Source: Glandiceps talaboti
Taxonomy: Eukaryota; Hemichordata; Enteropneusta; Spengelidae
DNA: 62,500 bases
NCBI RefSeq assembly: GCF_964340395.1
Contig: NC_135553.1
Span: 24,729,449 to 24,791,948 of the forward strand
Direction: 5' to 3'
The notes beneath the pieces are model-generated. The model was not told the DNA's origin, did not search any database, and saw only the letters and a program-made list of their open reading frames with translations. Of this stretch, positions 23,241 to 35,783 are shown piece by piece (position 1 is the stretch's first letter; each line of letters opens with the position of its first letter). The position numbers and the translations under genes were made by a program.

Positions 23241-25594
23241 AGCTCCGCTGTCAGCGAAAGCTGAAAGCGTAGCTTTAGGTATAGGTTGTATAGAGTATAG
23301 AGAGTAGAGTGAATCATAGGTGTCCGTCAAACTTTTATATTTTCATTATTTTCTCCGAAAGTGACAGTCAGTATTCTTAGATATTTGGTGTGCATGTTCC
23401 CTGGGGGGAGGCTATTCAGATATGTTCATGCCAAGTTGATCTGTGCCATTTTCAATTTTTTATGATTTTTTTTCATAAAATGTCATTTTCATCATCTCCG
23501 TGAAAACTTATTGTCAGATTGCTTTGATATCTGGTGTGTTGATGCGCAGGGGGTAGCTTACTCAGGTTTGTTCATTTCAAGTCAGCACATCTTCATTTTT
23601 ATTTTTTATGATTTTTTTTTTGTAATTTGAAAAAGAAATGAATATGTTAATGAGCATAATGACCGACGCCATATTGGAAATCAGTCGACGAGACTTTAAG
23701 TAAACTGCCACTTTTCAAAAGACACTATTGACGTCAAACAAGCAATGTAGTATGTGCTATAGTCATAATTCTACGCATTGGGCGCCCAAATGCATGAAGT
23801 GACAAGCGTTTATTCGAAACAGGGTTGTAAACTTCAAATCCAAATTCTGCACCCTTCTACATAATCAGCCAGTCCGCAACGTCCTTATTTGCATACTCTA
23901 TCCTGATTCGACCAGAAGCTGAAGCTGACCTCATTTGACCGGGCGATTTTCCACAGCAAGTAACAATGGTACTCACTAAAATCTCACTTCAGACCCACTA
24001 TAAAAATGTGATGTTTTCAGATAACATGTAACTTGTGATTAATTCTATATTGTCGTGCAATTTGGAGTGACAGTGAACCAGAATTAAGACAACTTGCGTA
24101 AGGAAGGCATGCGGTTGAAGTTATGCAAGAGCAGTCTAACTGCGGACTGTGCATCAACCAATTTTGTTTATTGGCCGACAGTTCACATGTAAAGTTAAAC
24201 GATATGAACGTGTCTTGCCATTTCCAAAATGCAAATATTTGGCAAGTAAAAATAATTAAAATAATCACAACTTTAATTTGGCTTCAGACTTTGCATTATG
24301 TTTTGCGTATCTTTCCCCGTTTTACATGTAAAACCGAAAAGGTTCTCTCGTCATGTCATCAGTGATCATACCGCGAGGGGCTGCTTTGAGTACGAGCGAA
24401 GTGAGGCATGTTGAGGTATTTTGTTGAGAATTATAAATATTGCGAAATGTCAAGTACAAGGTTTAAATACAATGAAATGATGAAAAAAAATGGCCGAGTC
24501 TGCTGACAGGCGCCGCACAGGTCACAAGAAACACTGTAAATTCCATCTTTCTTAGTTTCCGTACGGCGACAACCCCGGGTACCCGGATGCACGAGGGACT
24601 AACCCGGAAGCAAGTCGTTGTCAGCCATACGTTACAGTGGTAACATCGTCCGAGAAATCGCTGCGTTCAGAGTGTCATTATTCACAGAATTGTTGTTTTC
24701 GAGTGAAAACGCGTCTTGAATTGTATAAATCTAACAAATGAACACATGTCAAGTTATATTTTGAAAGTTGTATCGCTAGTTTGAGACGATTTTCTCACGT
24801 ACTATCGAGGCTTACTTGGACTTGGACCTTACTCCAGTTCATCGGGAAGTTTAGCCAGTCCGATAATTCTTTCTGGTTTAGTTTACAACACTTTTGATCA
24901 CGCAGATTTGGTTGTTGTGATGAAAAGAAATTTAAAAAAAAGATCACTTCAACCATTTCGTTGTGTTTTCTTTATGAAAGGTAATAGAACATGAACGAGT
25001 GTTACCACTGTAACGTATGGCTGCCAGAATGACTCTCTTTCGGGTACTTGGCGGGGATTGTCGCCGTCCGGAAACTAAGATGGCGATTAATACATTTCTT
25101 CCCTATATATATCTACTACAACGTGTACAAGTTGAATGTTGTTGACTTGGTAAATTTGTTAGAAAATTGAAATTCAAATTGCCTCAAAATTATTTTAGAT
25201 CCCTAGTTTATTTCATTCATCATTAAAATTTCCCAGGGTTAAAGCTGTAACACAATGGAATTATTTATAGCCAACCTCAAAATCCTCTTTTTTTCTTTTT
25301 CTTGTGTGCATTTCCCAGTCATTTTTTTTTTGAGATTTTGTGCAATTTTTCATAACAGTAGATTTTTGTTATAAAATGGTGACTATGGTATAAAAGTACA
25401 ATACATTACCAACTTCTGTGTAAAATGTGTTTTACAGTGAGACATCAAATGAACCACTAACCACTTTATTGCATCGCGAAAACAAAACTGCATAGTGAAG
25501 AGCTGAAGAACTGAACCACTTCTATGTGTCACCAAAATAAAAAATAAAATAAAAAAAAAAACAGCGGAGCTATTCTGACCGATAGGTCGCTTGT
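23241..25594 (+). mobile_element. Transposable element with hairpin-bearing ends, copy 1
   Basis: The left end is AGCTCCGCTGTCAGCGAAAG. The right end contains ACAGCGGAGCT, the inverted complement of the left end, followed by GACCGATAGGTCGCTTGT. Subterminal CAGC-GAAA-GCTG and GACC-GATA-GGTC can form small hairpins. The interior is AT-rich and non-coding, with a nested inverted-repeat element at 24543-25084. Copies occur at 51778-52863 and, reversed and truncated, at 30940-31266. Confidence 0.65.
24543..25084. mobile_element. Nested element with ~100-bp inverted termini
   Basis: The left end (ccatctttcttagtttccg then acggcgacaa) and the right end (ttgtcgccgt then cggaaactaagatgg) are inverted copies. 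Similarity runs through catacgttacagtggtaaca. More GC-rich than the surrounding element; no open frame. Confidence 0.6.
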
Positions 25595-27834
25595 ATATAT
25601 CAAAGTATCAATAATTATTAGACATTAACATTGTTACATTCTAGCTGCCAAGGGTAATGCCAGCCATCAAAGCTTCTCAATGTACATATCTACATTTAAC
25701 CCCCAATAAATTCTGAATCTGAGATCTCCATGTTCAGTGCATATCTCTCAATCCCCCCCCCCCCCCCCCCCCCCGAATTTAGAAACTTCGTAATGTATAG
25801 GACTGGTGTAGAACTCAAAGTGTGACTAAAAAGTACGTAGACATGCCATGTTTACATGGGTTTATGTATTGGTGTATTATTGTAAGCAACCCTAACATGT
25901 TGGGTGAAAAGGTGTTAATTTGACTCATCAAAATTATATATTAAATGGATACAAGACAGTATTTGTTCAAATTGCATTTTATTTCTTATGCAGTTTCACA
26001 CAGTAGTCAAAAGTCTAGCCAGGTATAACTAAATAGTAGAGATATGTCAAAAATCAATCTGTGAAAGCAGAGATGATCTTCTATGCCACTTGGCTTCCAA
26101 CATTCCATGGTTGACTTGTTCAGGAACTGTAGAGGAAAATGTTCTGGCCCAAATCTGCAATGACGAAACAAAACAAATGTCTTAATTCCACAGCTGATAA
26201 AAGGATATCGTGGTAACAGATATTTAATATTTATGATGAAAGTTAGACGAGTGATGGCTGACCCCTTAGAGATGGATCTGTCCTCAAACACAAATGACAA
26301 AGGTAGCACCTCCAACACCACACCCCACCCCAATCAGACATTCAACTTGTGTCAGATTCGGGATTAATAAGGATTGAAAGCATCAAATTGCCATGACAAT
26401 GGTAAATATGCAGATATGATATCATCATACACAAGCAATATCGCGAGATGTCTGATGTTCTGAGAAGTTATCATCATGATGAAACCCGATGAACCATTTG
26501 TGCAGTTGGGAGTTTACCGATGACAAAAATACCGCAATGTATTGATTGAAACTTACTCGGTGTAGTGTGGTCTCTGCATTTTGTAGATATACTTGTGTCA
26601 ATGTTACCACTAGGTGGCGCCGATCTGCCAAGCAGGACATGGATGACGTGGTCCACAAATTACAAAGTCAGGAATTAGGAGATCCATAAACCAGACATCT
26701 CACACCAATCTGCAGGACACAAACCGTTTGATAAGTTATCAAAAGAAAGATTAAAAATGTGCTCTGGTTACACTCAACTTTACAATAGGTGGGGTAGGTA
26801 GATTTTTTATTTTATTTTATTTTTTTCTGTGGGAGTGTCTAGTTCAGGTGTTTCACTGTTTTCCAAATGGTCTGTTTTGTTTATTTCTTCCTATCAGATG
26901 TACAGCCATTACAGATTGGAAGAACAGTTTTAAAGCGTCTTTTTTAAGTTTTAGGCAGTTTCCGCATCCACTATTTCTCGTGAGACTTCACAATTTCTGA
27001 GATATTATTATAATTTTCTCGAATACGTAAAAAAAAGTTTTAATATCAGCAGTGAAAAGCTAGGTGGGGTCGGGTAACCAGAACCAAACAATTTTTTTTT
27101 TAGGTCACAGTGTGGAAATACCCGTGGAGTAAGCCTTTTGCTGTCAATATCATGTGTTATTGGAACCAGGCTTGTTAACTATTTCAACTTAGTGTTTAGC
27201 AATGTGAAATGTGTCGAAATCAAACTTCTAGTTGTGGATAAAGGACAAAACCAGTATCTGCATGATCTAATCCTATATGTAATCACCTACCAAATAACTA
27301 TTAAAGATATTAGTATTGCACTTGTGTCAGATTAGGGATCTAAATTGTATATGCACTGTACAGTGTACCTAATAAACATTAACTTGTATAGTCATCATTC
27401 ACAAGAACTTTTTTCATCTTTAGTTTTGGTTCGTTCCCGACTATCTGTTAGTTTAAATGGTCATAATCATTCAATACATCAAACTTACGCAAGGCAGCAT
27501 TTGTAGCAGCTGGTCAAGCACCAGTCAAGTCAAATTACTTGTTTCATTCATTCACCACTAGAGGGCTCCATACTATCAACGCTGCAGTGATGGCTCAGCA
27601 GGATTCACACGTAATGATAGCACATCTATTCATGCACAGCAGTGTCTCTATAAGGTTGGTTCCCAGAGATGATCCATGCCAGATTTGGACCTTTGACACT
27701 ACAAAGAACAGAAAACATAAATCAGTCATTTACAAGTAAAATGGCAAATATATGCTACAGAACGTCAAATCTCTTGTGATATGAACATACACATCCAGGT
27801 CTGCTAATTGCAGTAATGAAACTACAAGACCATG
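25595..27834. other. Intergenic DNA with weak minus-strand exon-like patches
   Basis: Contains a poly(C) run, the dispersed repeat at 26786-27090 and a few short minus-strand open patches bounded by splice-like sites (26047-26154 with a minus-strand AATAAA at 25978-25983). None is recognised. Confidence 0.4.
26786..27090 (+). repeat. Dispersed repeat (AGGTGGGGT family), plus copy
   Basis: Starts aggtggggtaggtagatttt and ends ctaggtggggtcgggtaacc then agaaccaaaca. The same sequence, reversed, lies at 44445-44728. Confidence 0.6.
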
Positions 27835-29103
27835 GAAGTTTTTCACAATAAGATTTGAACTAATACAATAGACTATATGCCTGTGTCAGTTATATCTTAG
27901 ATCAGTCCACAGTGTTCTGGTATATGGATCCAGTCACTGCTGACAATAGGTGGAAGTAAATGACATCATTCACAGACACAAATCTTCATTACTAACTTGA
28001 ACCGTTCTCTATAGCTTTGTCAGTCTCTACAAGAGTTGCAAATATTTGGCATCAGTAATTTTAAAGCCAAACAATAGAGCAGTACAAACATTTCCTTTTG
28101 TGTAAAATATTTACATCACCTTTTCTTTGAGTAGTACAAGTACATCGAGATTGGTTTCTATACTTTGTAAGATCAGTGAAGAATGTGCATCAAGATGATT
28201 ATTGATTACATGGTACAGGTTAGAACTTAGTTTTGTCGGAACATTGGGAAGGAATCTGTACTAACCTGAATATTCCAGCTTGAAACATCATGCATACACA
28301 CTATATCATATGCTATGGTAATGCATTCACCTCTGTTGCCATGGAATGGTTTTCATTCCTTTCCTTGCAAACCTAAGGGTTAAGAACAGAACATCAATCA
28401 TCCTCAAGTCCACTGTAAACCTTTCTTTCAGCAAAGAGTTCAGTATTTTATTATGCTGTGTCAGGATTTATCATTACGTACATGGTATATATCTACAATA
28501 CACTCACAATAGGTGTCAGATAAAAATCATCACACACAACAATGACAATGCAATGGTAGTTTGGAATTTGTGATGTCGTGCCTAAGACAGGAAAGTCTTC
28601 ATTCTTCATTTCCAAGCCATCACAAAAACATTAAACTTTACACACAAATCCTTACCTTTTTGGTAGATACTGTACTTGGTAGGTAGTACACACAGGGCTT
28701 CTTTCACACAACCACTACTATATAATACCATGGTGTAGACAGAGAAAGTGTGTTGTACCAGCTTCACTCTTTCTGAAACATAGCCGACACCAATTTGATA
28801 AGTATTTCACATTAGCAAAACAAGTGGTGTAGTTGTGATTGGGTAGATTACAATGAGTCTCAGATGAGTAAGAATGTCTCCATGTGTTTAGTCAGATCTG
28901 AATAACTAATGACATAATGCCTAGACATCATAGACTCATATTAGACATTCTTGTCTGATTCTACAGAAAATACAAGAATTCTAGACACGCACACTAAGAT
29001 GGAACCATGCCCTACACTCATACTATGTGTTAGTATGTTGTTGGAATGAAAAAAATGTCAACACTCCCCATTGCACTAGTTTCACTGGGGATCAGCTATT
29101 GGC

Positions 29104-29218
29104 GATTCATTACCTAGCCTGTCCACAGCATTGGCTCTATGACTGCACTAGCTCTCATCTACTTTGAGATTTAGCATGGTCACAGATTAGCACTGTGGGC
29201 AGGCTAGCTAATGAAATC
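29104..29218. repeat. Short inverted repeat, also present in duplicate B
   Basis: gattcattacctagcctgtc and its near complement gcaggctagctaatgaaatc enclose ~65 bp. The equivalent in duplicate B is at about 34064-34176. Confidence 0.55.
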
Positions 29219-30463
29219 ACTATTACATGTAAATGTTTTTTATCCCAAACTTGTCCTAAATGTAGTCATTCAACTACATTGTTAGAGGGCGCTATATATC
29301 AGAATACTTTGATACCATGTTGGCACTATACTCACTGGCAGTGTTAGCCTTGCATCTAAGTGCTCCTCCTTTCTAAGAGTTTGAAAGGACCTTGAATGTC
29401 CTATAATAAAGTATGGGTTCAAGGCTATGGGGGATGCATGATGTAGATAGCTGCCAGTCAAATTTCATGCAATTGCCTTCAAATATGCAATTCTGGAGTA
29501 CATTCTACAATAATTTAAAAACGTACCCCAGATGTTGTTCAATGATCTAGGAACAATCAAATGTCTATACACGTCCACATTATATACAGTAACTTCTACT
29601 TCACTTCCAGTGTTAAGGTTCCTGAAAAGAGTGAATTTCAAGTGTACAAGTCAGTTGTGTTTGAATCATACAGATCACTAAATTACAGGCGTCAGAGAAA
29701 TTCTTCTCGTTTCAGTTTTGCCTATAAATTGTATACTACAAGAATAAGATATCTCAGTCTGACGTGCTGTTTCCACATGTCTGATATCACTCATGAAATC
29801 TTTTAAGACAGGGATAACTTTTTATCATCATTGGTATCATTACATTCAGAGTCTATTATTTAATTCAGCTGTGCTAAAAATAGTGTTTCCAAGCAACCTC
29901 AAACTGAGGTTAATCTTGATTCCAATGACATGAAGGTGTGAAATAGTTCATAAAAGATTTCATGATTTCATGACATCAATAAAATAATAACCTTTCATTT
30001 CTATGCCAAGCCAAAGTATTTACTCCCACCAAGAATCATGATTTGGCCAAAAATGCATGGCATCAATTTTGCAAGTATGATGTACAAATTTATTTTCCCA
30101 TTCAAATGACCCCTTATTTTTCAAAAATCTGCAACTCTGGTATTTTTATATCAATTTGATTACATTACACTCATTCTCAACTTATGTTAGTGAGGGGGCT
30201 GGTAGTGAACAATCCAATGAGGCAATGGTGGTTAAAAAGTTAAGTCATGTGCATGCACACGCACACACACATTTCACCATATCTATAACACTACTCAACC
30301 TTAGTTCAGCTGTGCTAAAAATTACATGAGCACCAAAAATAATGCTTGTGTATACATGTACTTCTTTTTTTCAATATTACTTTTGGAAGTGAAGACTACA
30401 AGGTACAAACAAGGTAAATAGGACTTCCATCACTAGAAGTAACACATAAAGCTGAAAACTTAC

Positions 30464-30553
30464 TTGGCATGAGCGCCTCGAGATATTTTACTGGCAAGAT
30501 CACCAATGATTTCTTGTTTTAAGTAATATAACATCTTCACACGTAGTAATACT
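30464..30553 (-). pseudogene. CHD6-9-type SANT/SLIDE-region exon relic
   Basis: On the minus strand, between acceptor ggtatctacag and donor gtaagt, the exon reads VLLRVKMLYYLKQEIIGD then LASKISRGAHAK. This matches the KVLLRVRMLYYLRQEVIGD block found C-terminal to the helicase in CHD6-9. The exon itself is intact. Several hundred residues that should separate it from the helicase exon at 31603-31738 are not detectable in the ~1 kb between them, so it is treated as part of the same gene relic. Absent from duplicate B. Confidence 0.7.
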
Positions 30554-30939
30554 CTGTAGATACCAAAAAATCAGAGATGATTAGCAAACTAGGTGGAGTA
30601 AATTTCGTCAATGTTGTACGATGTACATAGCTATAAGTATGTTCCTGATCAGAATATTATCATGTTTTCAATGTCATTCAAATCTCAAAGATATACATGC
30701 CATCATATCAGGAATAAAGACAATTGTTGCCATGGTATTACTTATATCATATAATAGAGAAAGTTTACTTTTATATGATACAAATATACTACTGCTAAAC
30801 TTTAACAGATTAACAATCTCAAACATTCAAGTCTTGTATTTATAATGCTTCCACAGAAAATTTGCTATTTTTTGACTGAATCACATTATCATTTGCACAT
30901 CATTGCAATTATGAACCAGATTTCAACACTAACAGATAA

Positions 30940-31266
30940 ACAAGCGACCTATCGGTCAGAATAGCTCCACTGGTTTTTTGGTGTTTTTTTTTATTTTGGT
31001 AACATGTAGAAGTGGTTCAGTTGTTCACCTCTTCACTATGCAGTTTTGTTTTAGCAATCTCAGAAAAATAATGACTGAGAAATGTACCAAAAAAAGGAGG
31101 ATTTTTGAGGTTGGCTATAAATAATTCCAGTGTCTTGCAGCTTTAACCCTGGAAAAATTTGATGAATGAAATAAACTAGGGATCTAAATAATTTTGAGAC
31201 AATTCGAATTTCAATTTTCTAACAAATTTACCAAAAAAACCGTCCATAATTGTCAACATTCAACTT
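30940..31266 (-). mobile_element. Transposable element with hairpin-bearing ends, reversed truncated copy
   Basis: Starts acaagcgacctatcggtcag, the complement of the right end of copy 1, and follows copy 1 backwards to near its 25115. It lies in duplicate A of the tandem duplication and is missing from duplicate B. Confidence 0.6.
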
Positions 31267-31602
31267 GTAGTAGACATAACATCGTCTGATATTTTAATTT
31301 AATAGTCTATGGACCTCCTTGCAGGTGATTTCAGCACAATGGAATTATATTACAGAACCCCACATGACAGGTTTTTGCACAAGCACTTGTAGTGTTCTCT
31401 ATGGTCATACTTTTACTAGTGCAGAGAATGGGGTTGTTGTACTACATATGTTTATGTGAAACAGCAAAGTTTTGTAAAATTCATATTGTGTGATCATGTG
31501 AATTTGAGTGCAAGGAACTATCACACCCTCATGCCACTAGTATGTGCATGCACTGGTGTAAGTATACTTGAACTGTTACACATGTAATAACTTATATCTT
31601 AC

Positions 31603-31738
31603 CATTTATAAGGAATGGATGATTGCAGCATTTCCGTAACTCCATCATAGTATTCATTAAATTAGGCACATTGGTAGTTGAACCTGCTCCTCTCTAGAAT
31701 GGCTTGATAATATTTCTTCCGAATATTGTTAATTCCAC
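31603..31738 (-). pseudogene. CHD6-9-type helicase exon relic, duplicate A
   Basis: Same exon as at 35625-35783, within the first copy of the tandem duplication, with flanking splice-like sites kept. It shares the one-base loss near VELT/NIQ and has a further 23-bp deletion covering most of TFSFLSKG, which again breaks the frame. The shared lesion predates the duplication; the 23-bp loss came after it. Confidence 0.75.
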
Positions 31739-31900
31739 CTGGAAATATCATAATGGATAAATTTCATTGTAACTCATTCTGAGTTTTCATTTAGTTCAAA
31801 CAAAAACACAATAGAGTGACAGCCATTGTTAGACAAATTTGGACATTATCATGAGTAATGTACAGAAGTCTTATCTTGGAAGTTTTTCACAATAAGATTT

Positions 31901-32744
31901 TTTATATATAATCCCATGAAATCAATGTTAGTTTAAGTCAAAATGCTCCGAGTATGATTCCGCGGACTAATACAAATTCGAGCCGGTAGGCGAGAATTTG
32001 TAGTCCGCAGAATCATACGAGGAGCATTATGACGTAAAACTAACATTGATTTCATGGAATTATATATTTATCACACAAGTATTTCCCTGTATTTTTCTAA
32101 AATTTTAAATCGTATTTTACGAATACTGTATCATTTCATCGCACTATATTCTTCATCGCGTATTAAAAATTGGCGCCCAACAGCTATGCAAATTACATAA
32201 TCACGTGACCTGTCGCGAGGTCAAGCTTACATGGTATCGGTCGCGGTCACAGTGTTCTGTGGTTTCTCAACCAAAATTAACGGTTATAACCTTGCAATGT
32301 ACATGTAATATCGAATTTAGTTTAAAACATAAGTAGTATTTGTCTGCATACGACTTTTGTGTCGTTATTTTAATCATATTTTCTTGGGTTGTGTAAGTTC
32401 GGAGATCTGAGCTCGACGGAAAATCGGAAGTAAGCTTGCCGGCTGCTAGTGCTACATCGATAATCTATGTGATTTTTAAATAGAATAAAATGTATCAAAT
32501 AAATATAAAAGTACCTCTACGTATCAAACTCATGCCATCCAACTTGGATATGTGTAACGTAATGTATGCATTTACATTTTGAAAGCACGTAATTATTACG
32601 ATAAACTTGATCGTAGCGTAGGATTAGCACGAATATTCGAACAGTAGGGAGAGAAAATAGTTCGGTAGAACAGGGGTGATATGCTCTGAAATCACCCCTG
32701 TTTGACGTCACACAGTAGAAGATATGCACATATTTATGTGATAA
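31901..32744. mobile_element. Insertion in duplicate B with terminal hairpin
   Basis: Present in copy B but not at the matching site of copy A (27857). It begins with a ~165-bp foldback (31902-32068) whose arms hold ccatgaaatcaatgttagtt and aatcatac. It contains GC-richer DNA and a second small hairpin (caggggtgat/atcacccctg, about 32670-32702). Non-coding; class unknown. Confidence 0.6.
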
Positions 32745-35094
32745 GAACTAATACAATAGACTATATGCCTGCGTCAGTTATATCTTAGATCAGTCCACAG
32801 TGTTCTGGTATATGGGTCCAGCCACTGCTGACAATAGGTGGAAGTAAATGACATCATTCACAGACACAAATCTTCATTACTAACTTGAACCGTTCTCTAT
32901 AGCTTTGTCAGTCTCTACAAGAGTTGCAAATATTTGTCATCAGTAATTTTAAAGCCAAACAATAGAGCAGTTCATACATTTCCTTTTGTGTAAAATATTT
33001 ACATCACCTTTTCTTTGACTCTGAGTAGTACAAGTACATTGAGATTGGTTTCTATACTTTGTAAGATCAGTGAAGAATGTGCATCAAGATGATTATTGAT
33101 TACACGGTACAGGTTAGAACTTAGTTTTATCGGAACATTGGGAAGGAATCTGTACTAACCTGAATATTCCAGCTTGAAACATCATGCATACACACTATAT
33201 CATATGCTATGGTAATGCATTCACCTCTGTTGCCATGGAATGGTTTTCATTCCTTTCCTTGCAAACCTAAGGGTTAAGAACAGAACATCAATCATCCTCA
33301 AGTCCACTGTAAACCTTTCTTTCAGCAAAGAGTTCAGTATTTTATTATGCTGTGTCAGGATTTATCATTACGTACATGGTATATATCTACAATACACTCA
33401 CAATAGGTGTCAGATAAAAATCATCACACACAACAATGACAATGCAATGGTAGTTTGGAATGTGATGTCGTGCCTCACAGACAGGAAAGTCTTCATTCTT
33501 CATTTCCAAGCCATCACAAAAACATTAAACTTTATACACAAATCCTTACCTTTTGGTAGATACTGTACTTGGTAGGTAGTACACACAGGGCTTCTTTCAC
33601 ACAACCACTAATATATAATACCATGGTGTAGACAGAGAAAGTGTGTTGTACCAGCTTCACTCTTTCTGAAACATAGCCGACACCAATTTGATAAGTATTT
33701 CACATTAGCAAAACAAGTGGTGTAGTTGTGATTGGGTAGATTACAATGAGTCTCAGATGAGTAAGAACATCTCCATGTGTTTAGTCAGATCTGAATAACT
33801 AATGACATAATGCCTAGACATCATAGACTCGTATTAGACATTCTTGTCTGATTCTACAGAAAACACAAGAATTCCACATTCTACAGAAAACAGAAGAATG
33901 CTAGATTCGCTCACTAAGATGGAACCATGTCCTACACTCAAACTATCTGTGTTATGTTGTTGGAATGAAAGGAATGTCAACACTCCCCATTGTACTAGTT
34001 TTACTGGGGATCTCAGACTTTATCTGTTGTGGCCTTCATCATTTAGGGGCACATTCAGCTATTGGCAATTCATTACCTAGGCTGTCCACAGCACCGACTC
34101 TGACTGCACTAGCTCTCATCTACTTTGAGATTTAGCATGATCACAGCTTAGCACTGTGGGCAGGCTAGCTAATGGAATCACTATTGAATGGCTTTTATCC
34201 CGACCTTGTCCTAAATGTAGTCATTCAACTACACTGTTAGAGGGCGCTATATATCAGAATAATTTGATACCATGTTGGTCACTGGCAGTATTAGCCTTGC
34301 ATCCAAGTGCCCCTCCTTTCTAAGAGTTTGAAAGGACCTTGAATGTCCTATAATAAAGTATGGGTTCAAGGCTATGGGGGATGCATGATGTAAATAGCTG
34401 CCAGTCAAATTTCATGCAATTGCCTTCAAATATGCAATTCTGGAGTACAATCTACAATTTAAAAACGTACCCCAGATGTTCTTCAATGATCTAGGGAACA
34501 ATCAAATGTCTATACACGTCCACATTATATACAGTAACTTCTACTTCACTTCCAGTGTAAAGGTTCCTGAAAAGAGTGAATTTCAAGTGTACAAGTCAGT
34601 TGTGTTTGAATCATACAGATCACTAAATTACAGGCGTCAGAGAAATTCTTCTCGTTTCAGTTTTGCCCATAATACAAGAATAAGATATCTCAGTCTGACG
34701 TGCTGTTTCCACATGTCTGAAATCACTCATGAAATCTTTTAAGACAGGGATAACTTTTTATCATCATTGATATCATTACATTCAGTAGGGTGCAGAACCT
34801 ACAATGCTGTGCATTATAGACGTTGTATTATAATGAAATTATGACAAAACTTTTCAACATTTTATCATCCACTTAACTAACAAGTATATCATGGACCAAG
34901 ATATCTGTCCACTTATGTATTCAGTAATATTTGAGAGGGGTATTGGTACATACCAGAAACCATGCTTGCATTGTGTGTAATGCTGCTCTTTCAACCATAT
35001 TCTGGATCATCTATACACAAGCCTGGCAAGTGAGAAATGAAATAAATTAATATTTAGGAGTCAAGGACTTTACCCATTCAGAAAGAAATGAATG

Positions 35095-35155
35095 TAGTGG
35101 GGCTCAAACCAACAACTTTAAGTTGGCCACTCTTACCATCTGACCATCACAACAA
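35095..35155 (-). mobile_element. tRNA-like SINE head (minus strand)
   Basis: On the minus strand: box A-like tggtcagatgg and box B-like ggtttgagcc (complement of 35101-35110), with tRNA-like spacing. The body is not resolved. Confidence 0.4.
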
Positions 35156-35624
35156 CAGGAGACAACACTTTTGTTACTGAAGACATTACGAGACCCAATG
35201 GCACTGTTCCTACTATTACTGCACACATTACGAGACCCACAGGCACTGTTCTTAGGGTACACATATTCAAAGTCCTTGATCAGTTAAGATTTCTCTGTTC
35301 ATGATAATTCAGAAGTCTAACACGTAAAAAAATTATATCATCATTTCAAGAACTTTTCAGCTGAATGGAATTATATTACAGAACCCCATGACATGCAGGT
35401 ATTTTGCACAAGCACTTGCAGTGTTCTCTATGGTCATACTTTTACTAGAATGGGGTTGTTGTACTACATTTGATTATGTGAAACAGTAAAGTTTTGTAAA
35501 ATTCATATTGTGTGATCATGTGAATTTGAGTGCAAGGAACTATCACACCCTCATGCCACTAGTATGTGCATACACTGGTGTAAGTATACTTGAACTGTTA
35601 CACATGTAATAACTTATATCTTAC

Positions 35625-35783
35625 CATTTGTAAGGAATGGATGATTGCAGCATTTCTGTAACTCCATCATAGTATTCATTAAATTGGGCACATTGGTAGT
35701 AGAACCTGCTCCTTTGCTAAGAAAACTGAAAGTCCTCTCTAGAATGGCACGATAATATTTCTTCTGAATATTGTTAATTCCAC
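35625..35783 (-). pseudogene. CHD6-9-type helicase exon relic, duplicate B
   Basis: Reading the minus strand between a tttccag acceptor and a gtaaga donor gives [15 protein letters not shown] then [19 protein letters not shown] and [16 protein letters not shown]. This is the signature segment between the helicase lobes of CHD6/7/8/9 remodelers. The first bases spell VELT in one frame and NIQKK in the next, so one base is missing relative to the family's VELTNIQKK and the exon is frameshifted. No neighbouring helicase exons were found, which favours a pseudogene fragment. Confidence 0.75.

Larger units (their letters stand above)
27835..31878. repeat. Tandem segmental duplication, copy A (~4.0 kb)
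   Basis: Nearly identical over most of its length to 31879-35920 in the same orientation. Blocks 27850-29850 and 31340-31878 match 32745-34785 and 35360-35920. The junction tcttatcttg|gaagttttt joins the end of the unit directly to its start. It includes the CHD exon relics. Confidence 0.85.

Noticed and set aside
28656-28717. Minus-strand exon-like patch reading CVKEALCVLPTKYSIYQK, also in duplicate B
   Set aside because: Short, no family recognised. Its acceptor differs between the duplicates and the sequence could be chance.
28346-33575. ORFs at 28346-28573 and 33240-33575 that share a 74-residue start
   Set aside because: The identity follows from the recent tandem duplication. Composition is not protein-like and the frames diverge at indels.
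34930-35000. Minus-strand patch reading QNMVERAALHTMQAWFL between splice-like sites
   Set aside because: Does not fit the expected next CHD exon, and alternative frames contain stops.
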